Source: Candidatus Methanophagales archaeon (GTDB lineage: Archaea > Halobacteriota > Syntropharchaeia > Alkanophagales > Methanospirareceae). From it: DNA of 5,853 bases. The stretch spans positions 1 to 5,853 of the forward strand of contig JAGGRS010000070.1 in the NCBI GenBank assembly GCA_021159475.1, read 5' to 3'. The notes below the pieces were generated by a model. The model was not told where the DNA came from. It saw nothing but the letters and a program-made list of their open reading frames with translations, and searched no databases. The translations under genes were made by a program, and so were the position numbers. Position 1 is the first letter of the stretch, and each line of letters opens with the position of its first letter. This document shows, piece by piece, positions 1-3,317 of the stretch.

Positions 1-66
1 TTGGAGGAGGATAGGAAGGCGAGAACAAGGCGGCACGTGGAAGAGAAGAAAATAATAATTGCATAA
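1..66 (+). CDS. C-terminal tail of an upstream gene (partial, function unknown)
   Basis: Frame 1 is open from the first base to a TAA at 64-66 and reads as 21 mostly charged residues (LEEDRKARTRRHVEEKKIII, then A). The purine-rich, AGG/AGA-rich codons resemble real coding sequence in this window. A T6 tract follows 4 nt after the stop, which fits the end of a transcription unit. The other two + frames hit stops earlier, by about 12 and 54. The fragment is too short to assign a family, and a lysine/arginine/glutamate tail is not diagnostic. It could also be non-coding purine-rich sequence. Confidence 0.35.
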   Translation: MEEDRKARTRRHVEEKKIIIA

Positions 67-70
67 AGAA

Positions 71-76
71 TTTTTT
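71..76 (+). terminator. oligo(T) terminator candidate of the upstream gene
   Basis: Six consecutive T residues lie 4 nt after the TAA of the putative upstream gene and before the next TATA-like box. Archaeal RNA polymerase commonly terminates at short T runs without needing a hairpin, and the position suits that role. The evidence is only the tract and its placement in a locally AT-rich gap. Confidence 0.35.
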
Positions 77-85
77 AGATAATCC

Positions 86-100
86 AAAAATTTATATAAT
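86..100 (+). promoter_or_regulatory. BRE/TATA-type archaeal promoter of the KaiC/GvpD-like ATPase gene
   Basis: An A-rich BRE-like stretch (AAAAA, 86-90) is followed by TTTATATAAT (91-100). The first T of TTTATATA is 34 nt before the ATG at 125. With the usual archaeal spacing this puts the start of transcription near 120-123, giving a leader of only a few nucleotides. The 19 nt before the ATG contain no Shine-Dalgarno match, which agrees with a leaderless message. Confidence 0.6.
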
Positions 101-124
101 ATATTAAGTAAGAATAAATCAATT

Positions 125-1528
125 ATGCACGAAGTGGAAAGCGCACTAAGGTCAAATGAGGGTTATACTCTCCTGCTTAAAGGTGCACCGGGAGCTGGAA
201 AGACCACCTTTGCTATAACTCTGCTCGAAGAGATGTGCACGGGCGATAGTAAAGGCGCCTATATCTCCACTCGTATTGACCCCATCGCATTGTATAGACA
301 GTTCCCGGGCCTGGAAGAGCGAATACCGGTAAAAAATGTTATTGATGCCACGCAGTCGGAGTTTTCAGAAGCTGAGTCCCAGCTGCTCTACGAAGACCTG
401 ACGAGCTTCCTTCGCTCGGTTTACGGCGTTGTTGCCGATGAGGACGTTACTATTTTGATTTTGGATAGCTGGGATGCCGTATCTTTTCAGATAGGAAAGA
501 AGAATCAGGGCGTGGAGAAGCTTGAGACCTCCATGCTGGACATTGCACGAAAGACAAAAACGCATCTGGTCCTCATAACCGAATATACAGGTGAGAAAAG
601 ACTGGATTATCTCGTTGATGCTATTTTACGATTGGAAAAGGAGCAGATAGATGGTAGAATCGTAAGGAAGGTGTTTATAGATAAGATGAGGGGTTTCCAG
701 GTCCCCTATAATAACTATCCCTTCACCTTAGAAGGTGGGAAGTTCACTCATTTTGTAACTCCCGCATCGGGATTGGGTAGTGGCAGGCACAGACCGGTAA
801 AGAAAGAGGAAGAGGTTCTTCACGGGAATTATTCCACGGGGATAGAAGGTCTGGATACGATAATAGGTGGTTATCCAAAGGGAGGGTTTGTATTGTTAGA
901 ACTCACGGATGATAGCATAAGCTGGTCATATAGACCGGTTTTATACCACACAATCGCCGATTTCTTGATGAATGACCATGGTGTTGTGTATATGCCGGAA
1001 GAAGGTTCTTATTCATCACCGGTGAAGAGGCTCCTTATGGATTATGTCAGTGAAGAAGTGCTCAATAGAAACTTGCGCATGCCTACCGCTTCGAAAGCCG
1101 AAAGTGAAGACCCGTGTTTGTTCTTCACCGGTGCAGGTGCAGGTGCAGGTCCAAGCACAAGTGTCGAGTCAGAGTCGCTAAGTGAATATTTAGATATGCA
1201 TTTTGCCATTTACAGGGGACTGAAGAAGCCGGTATTGCATGTCATTGGCTTAACCGCACTGAATAGTTATGAGGAAGACGAGATAAGGAAGATGCTCTCG
1301 GAGATTGTATCGTGGGTGAGAACGACGGAGGATGTTTTAATATGCGTTTCAAAACCTTCAGCGAAGTTGAAGAACGAGATACGCGAGCTCGCTGATGTTC
1401 ATCTCCGCTTCATCCCTATCAATGGCACACTTAACTTTTACGGCGTTAAGCCCCATACGGTCATCTATAATATCTCGCCATCCCCAACTGAGGGCTATCA
1501 TCAGCTAAAACTCACTCCTTTTCTATGA
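125..1528 (+). CDS. KaiC/GvpD/RAD55-family RecA-like ATPase with a degenerate second domain
   Basis: A cytoplasmic 467-residue P-loop ATPase of the RecA superfamily. The N-terminal domain (about 5-215) has Walker A GAPGAGKT at 20-27, Walker B VTILILD at 108-114 with Asp114, and the KaiC-type signature KMRG at 187-190 followed by a YPF motif. The very short lead into the P-loop (SNEGYTLLLKG) resembles GvpD-like proteins more than canonical KaiC. A second KaiC-like domain (about 233-455) opens with STGIEGLDTIIGGYPKGG, but where a P-loop is expected it reads LELTDDSISWSYR (258-270), and the Walker B-like strand HVIGLT (372-377) lacks the Asp. It is therefore probably a pseudo-ATPase or scaffold domain. 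A glycine/alanine tract (336-342) sits in the second domain. The ATG is the first possible start after an in-frame stop at 80-82 and lies close behind a TATA box. No gas vesicle gene is visible, so a GvpD function is not implied. The gene ends 6 bp inside the convergent kinase gene. The family call is firm; the cellular role is unknown, probably regulatory. Confidence 0.88.
   Translation: MHEVESALRSNEGYTLLLKGAPGAGKTTFAITLLEEMCTGDSKGAYISTRIDPIALYRQFPGLEERIPVKNVIDATQSEFSEAESQLLYEDLTSFLRSVYGVVADEDVTILILDSWDAVSFQIGKKNQGVEKLETSMLDIARKTKTHLVLITEYTGEKRLDYLVDAILRLEKEQIDGRIVRKVFIDKMRGFQVPYNNYPFTLEGGKFTHFVTPASGLGSGRHRPVKKEEEVLHGNYSTGIEGLDTIIGGYPKGGFVLLELTDDSISWSYRPVLYHTIADFLMNDHGVVYMPEEGSYSSPVKRLLMDYVSEEVLNRNLRMPTASKAESEDPCLFFTGAGAGAGPSTSVESESLSEYLDMHFAIYRGLKKPVLHVIGLTALNSYEEDEIRKMLSEIVSWVRTTEDVLICVSKPSAKLKNEIRELADVHLRFIPINGTLNFYGVKPHTVIYNISPSPTEGYHQLKLTPFL
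1130..1150 (+). repeat. in-frame hexanucleotide tandem repeat, 3.5 copies of GGTGCA
   Basis: Three perfect GGTGCA units plus GGT encode Gly-Ala-Gly-Ala-Gly-Ala-Gly, residues 336-342 of the ATPase. The tract lies in a low-complexity stretch rich in Ser, Glu and Gly, probably a flexible loop within the degenerate second domain. Loss or gain of a unit would change loop length by two residues without a frameshift. Confidence 0.85.
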
Positions 1529-2671
1529 TGTGCACTGTGATTCCCTGGGTATGGAGAAGAAGAACGTGCTCCCTTCGCCTGGCTTGCTCTCCACCCATAT
1601 AGAGCCACCAAGTTCTTCCACTATCCTCTTGCAGATTGCCAGACCCGCTCCGGTGCCCTCGTATTCGGACGCAGGATGCAGCCTCTCAAAGACTTTGAAG
1701 ATGCTGTCCAGATGTTCCTCCTCTATGCCGATACCGTTATCTCTCACCTTGAACAGATAAGCCTTCTCGCGCTCTTCACAGCTAACCTCTACCATCGGCT
1801 TCTCTGCTCGATTGAACTTCAATCCGTTATCAATAAGATTTGTGAGCAGTTCTTTCATCCAGACGCGCTGTGTGGAAATAATGGGTAGCTTCCCCGCAAC
1901 AACTACTTCGCCTTTTCGCTCTGCGATTCGCGCACTTAAATCCTCTTTTATCTCCTCCAGCAGCTCGTTCAGGTCTACCGTTTCTACCTCAACGAATTTC
2001 CGCCCCACGCGACTCAATATAAGGAGGTCTTCAATTTGCCTGTTCATTCGTTCCGCAGCTTCTTTCACCCTCTCCAAATATCCACGCCCTGTCTCGTCGA
2101 GCACATCGGCATAATCCTCCATAAGGAGCGTGATAAAAGCCTGAATGGAGCGTAAGGGCGCTCGCAAGTCGTGCGATACCGTGGAAGTGAAATCGTCCAG
2201 GTCGCGGTTCGCTCGTTCCAGCTCCTTCACATACCGCTTTAACTCCTTCTCCGCCCTCCGCCGCTCCCTGATATGCTCCCATTCACGTAACACACGCTCA
2301 ACAGTCCAGGGTAGTTCTTGCAATCCTTCAGCAGTCTTCACTACGTAATCCATGGCACCGGATTTAAGGGAGCGAACTGCCAGTCGTTCTGAGCCATGTG
2401 CTGTCAGGATGATAAGCGGGATACCCACCTCCTCCGGGCTTGTCGCTCCTTTAGTAATCTCCAACCCCGTGCCATCCGGGAGGAGGTAGTCGGCAATGAT
2501 GACAGAGGGCGGGTTACTTTTATTCCCGTCCAGCCATTTTAATGCCTCTTTTATGCTTACCACGTGATGAATCTCCCATTTAGAGCCGGTTCCCTCGAAC
2601 GCCCTGCGGACAAATTCAGCATGTGCTTCTTCATCCTCAATCAACAAAATAGTTTTAGATGCCACTTCCAT
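1523..2671 (-). CDS. REC-HisKA-HATPase hybrid histidine kinase without PAS sensor
   Basis: A soluble 382-residue kinase numbered from the ATG at 2671. The receiver domain (about 5-122) has acidic Glu12/Asp13, phospho-acceptor Asp61 in VIIADYLLPDG, Thr90 and Lys112. Lys112 is followed by Thr instead of the usual Pro. A charged coiled-coil linker (about 123-160) leads to HisKA with His167 in SHDLRAPLRS. The catalytic ATPase domain has an N box with Asn278/Asn282 (TNLIDNGLKF), G1 DNGIGI at 311-316, an F box FKVFERL and G2 GTGAGLAI at 339-346. All catalytic residues are present, and there is no transmembrane segment, PAS or GAF domain. Input therefore probably comes through phosphorylation of its own receiver, for example by the upstream kinase. 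A TTG four codons earlier (2683) could extend it to 386 residues. I prefer the ATG, because the TATA box at 2711-2704 predicts a transcript start near 2680, which would leave the TTG outside the message. It follows the response-regulator gene by 63 nt, and its TAG overlaps the convergent ATPase gene. Confidence 0.92.
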   Translation of the reverse strand: MEVASKTILLIEDEEAHAEFVRRAFEGTGSKWEIHHVVSIKEALKWLDGNKSNPPSVIIADYLLPDGTGLEITKGATSPEEVGIPLIILTAHGSERLAVRSLKSGAMDYVVKTAEGLQELPWTVERVLREWEHIRERRRAEKELKRYVKELERANRDLDDFTSTVSHDLRAPLRSIQAFITLLMEDYADVLDETGRGYLERVKEAAERMNRQIEDLLILSRVGRKFVEVETVDLNELLEEIKEDLSARIAERKGEVVVAGKLPIISTQRVWMKELLTNLIDNGLKFNRAEKPMVEVSCEEREKAYLFKVRDNGIGIEEEHLDSIFKVFERLHPASEYEGTGAGLAICKRIVEELGGSIWVESKPGEGSTFFFSIPRESQCTS

Positions 2672-2701
2672 TTTAATACACAATAGTAGGTTAGTCGAGG
2701 G

Positions 2702-2717
2702 ATTATATAAACTTTCC
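2702..2717 (-). promoter_or_regulatory. BRE/TATA-type promoter of the REC-kinase gene
   Basis: On the - strand, GGAAAG (2717-2712, BRE-like) is directly followed by TTTATATAAT (2711-2702). The predicted transcript start is near 2680, about 9 nt before the ATG at 2671. The element lies between the response-regulator stop (2735) and the kinase start, so the kinase may be transcribed independently as well as by read-through. No Shine-Dalgarno match is seen before the ATG. Confidence 0.55.
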
Positions 2718-2729
2718 TATCATAACAAT

Positions 2730-2748
2730 ATTGCTTAAATTGAGCAAT
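2730..2748. repeat. short inverted repeat at the response-regulator stop codon
   Basis: ATTGCT (2730-2735, extending back from the left arm TTGCT) and AGCAAT (2743-2748) are perfect 6-bp complementary arms around a 7-nt spacer. The repeat covers the TAA of the response regulator (2735-2737) and lies about 12 bp upstream of the BRE/TATA of the following gene. It could be a regulator-binding half-site pair or a weak RNA hairpin. No T tract follows it on the - strand, so it is not a convincing terminator. A 6-bp match can also arise by chance in AT-rich DNA. Confidence 0.4.
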
Positions 2749-3202
2749 TCTCTCCCTTATCCTTATAGGGATGCCTGTTCCAGATAAGCCAGTAAAAACC
2801 CAATTCTCGTATCATTTCTGTGAACTCACCGAAATCTATGGGTTTTACAAGGTAACTGTTAACATAATTATTGTATGCCTTTGCCATATCACCTTCCCTT
2901 TTAGAAGTGGTAAGCACCACCACCGGTATATGCTTCAAATCGTCAGAATTTTTTATTATCCGGAGCACTTCGTGCCCATCGAGTTTGGGCAGTCGCAGGT
3001 CGAGAAGGATTAAATCAGGTCGAGGACTTTTTTTCTTATCTGCGTATTTGCCACGGTGGAAGAGATAATTCACTGCTTCTTCACCATCAACTACCCAATG
3101 AATCTCATTCGCAACCTTTGCATCTTCAAGGGCGCGCATTGTAAGCATTGCATGTGCCTCGTTATCTTCAACGAGCAGGATTACTGCCGGATTGCCTCTC
3201 AT
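2735..3202 (-). CDS. Rcp1-like single-domain response regulator
   Basis: A 155-residue stand-alone receiver with no effector domain. Key residues are Glu12/Asp13 (VEDN), phospho-acceptor Asp68 in DLILLDLRLPKLDG, Thr98 in VVLTTS and Lys120 in LVKPIDF. The insertion between the second helix and the phospho-acceptor strand (GKYADKKKSPRP, about 51-62) and the aromatic C-terminal end (FYWLIWNRHPY, 136-146) are typical of the Rcp1 type. Rcp1 itself is the partner of the cyanobacterial phytochrome kinase Cph1. The ATG at 3202 coincides with the transcript start predicted from its TATA box. Sitting between two kinase genes on the same strand, it is a likely phosphoryl-group carrier between them or an adaptor that acts by protein-protein contact. 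With no DNA-binding domain, direct transcriptional control is unlikely. Confidence 0.93.
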   Translation of the reverse strand: MRGNPAVILLVEDNEAHAMLTMRALEDAKVANEIHWVVDGEEAVNYLFHRGKYADKKKSPRPDLILLDLRLPKLDGHEVLRIIKNSDDLKHIPVVVLTTSKREGDMAKAYNNYVNSYLVKPIDFGEFTEMIRELGFYWLIWNRHPYKDKGENCSI

Positions 3203-3225
3203 TTATTCTTGTTTTTTCCCTTTTT

Positions 3226-3240
3226 CATATAAATATTTTC
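3226..3240 (-). promoter_or_regulatory. BRE/TATA-type promoter of the response-regulator gene
   Basis: On the - strand, GAAAA (3240-3236, BRE-like, preceded by CC) leads into TATTTATATG, with the first T of TTTATATG at 3233. That T is 31 nt upstream of the ATG at 3202, so the predicted transcript start falls on or next to the start codon. The region between contains GGG in an A-rich run but no proper Shine-Dalgarno sequence. This is the best-spaced of the three promoters here. Confidence 0.62.
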
Positions 3241-3269
3241 GGATTGCTACAATTTTCTTTATCATTATT

Positions 3270-3305
3270 GCCAATTTTTTATCCTATATCTTATAAAAAT
3301 ATGGC
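3270..3305. repeat. imperfect 13-bp inverted repeat (hairpin) after the large kinase gene
   Basis: GCCAATTTTTTAT (3270-3282) and ATAAAAATATGGC (3293-3305) are complementary at 11 of 13 positions around a 10-nt loop, with a GC clamp (GCC/GGC) at the base and one 2-nt internal mismatch. The repeat starts 12 nt downstream of the large kinase's stop and lies upstream of the next gene's promoter. In the - strand transcript it could form a 3'-end stem-loop that limits read-through or protects the mRNA. As DNA it could bind a dimeric regulator. The A/T-rich centre weakens the stem. Confidence 0.55.
3295..3299 (-). terminator. weak oligo(T) terminator candidate after the large kinase gene
   Basis: The - strand transcript carries a T5 run about 18 nt after the TAG at 3318-3320, inside the first-transcribed arm of the inverted repeat. 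It is short for an archaeal terminator, so partial read-through into the response-regulator gene is plausible. Confidence 0.25.
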
Positions 3306-3317
3306 TCAACTTACATA

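Noticed and set aside
1..11. GGAGGAGG-like sequence near the window start as a ribosome binding site
   Set aside because: No ATG, GTG or TTG start with an extended frame follows at a suitable distance; the bases are better read as Glu-Glu codons of an upstream gene.
365..565. Antisense 66-residue open frame within the ATPase gene
   Set aside because: It lies opposite a well-supported coding region, has no recognisable domain and no promoter or ribosome site.
125..1528. Assignment as a true gas vesicle regulator gvpD
   Set aside because: The similarity is at superfamily level and no gas vesicle structural or accessory gene is present in the window.
1530..2348. Several + strand and alternative - strand open frames across the REC-kinase gene
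   Set aside because: They are Ser/Arg-rich or Arg-rich low-complexity shadows of the kinase gene with no family resemblance.
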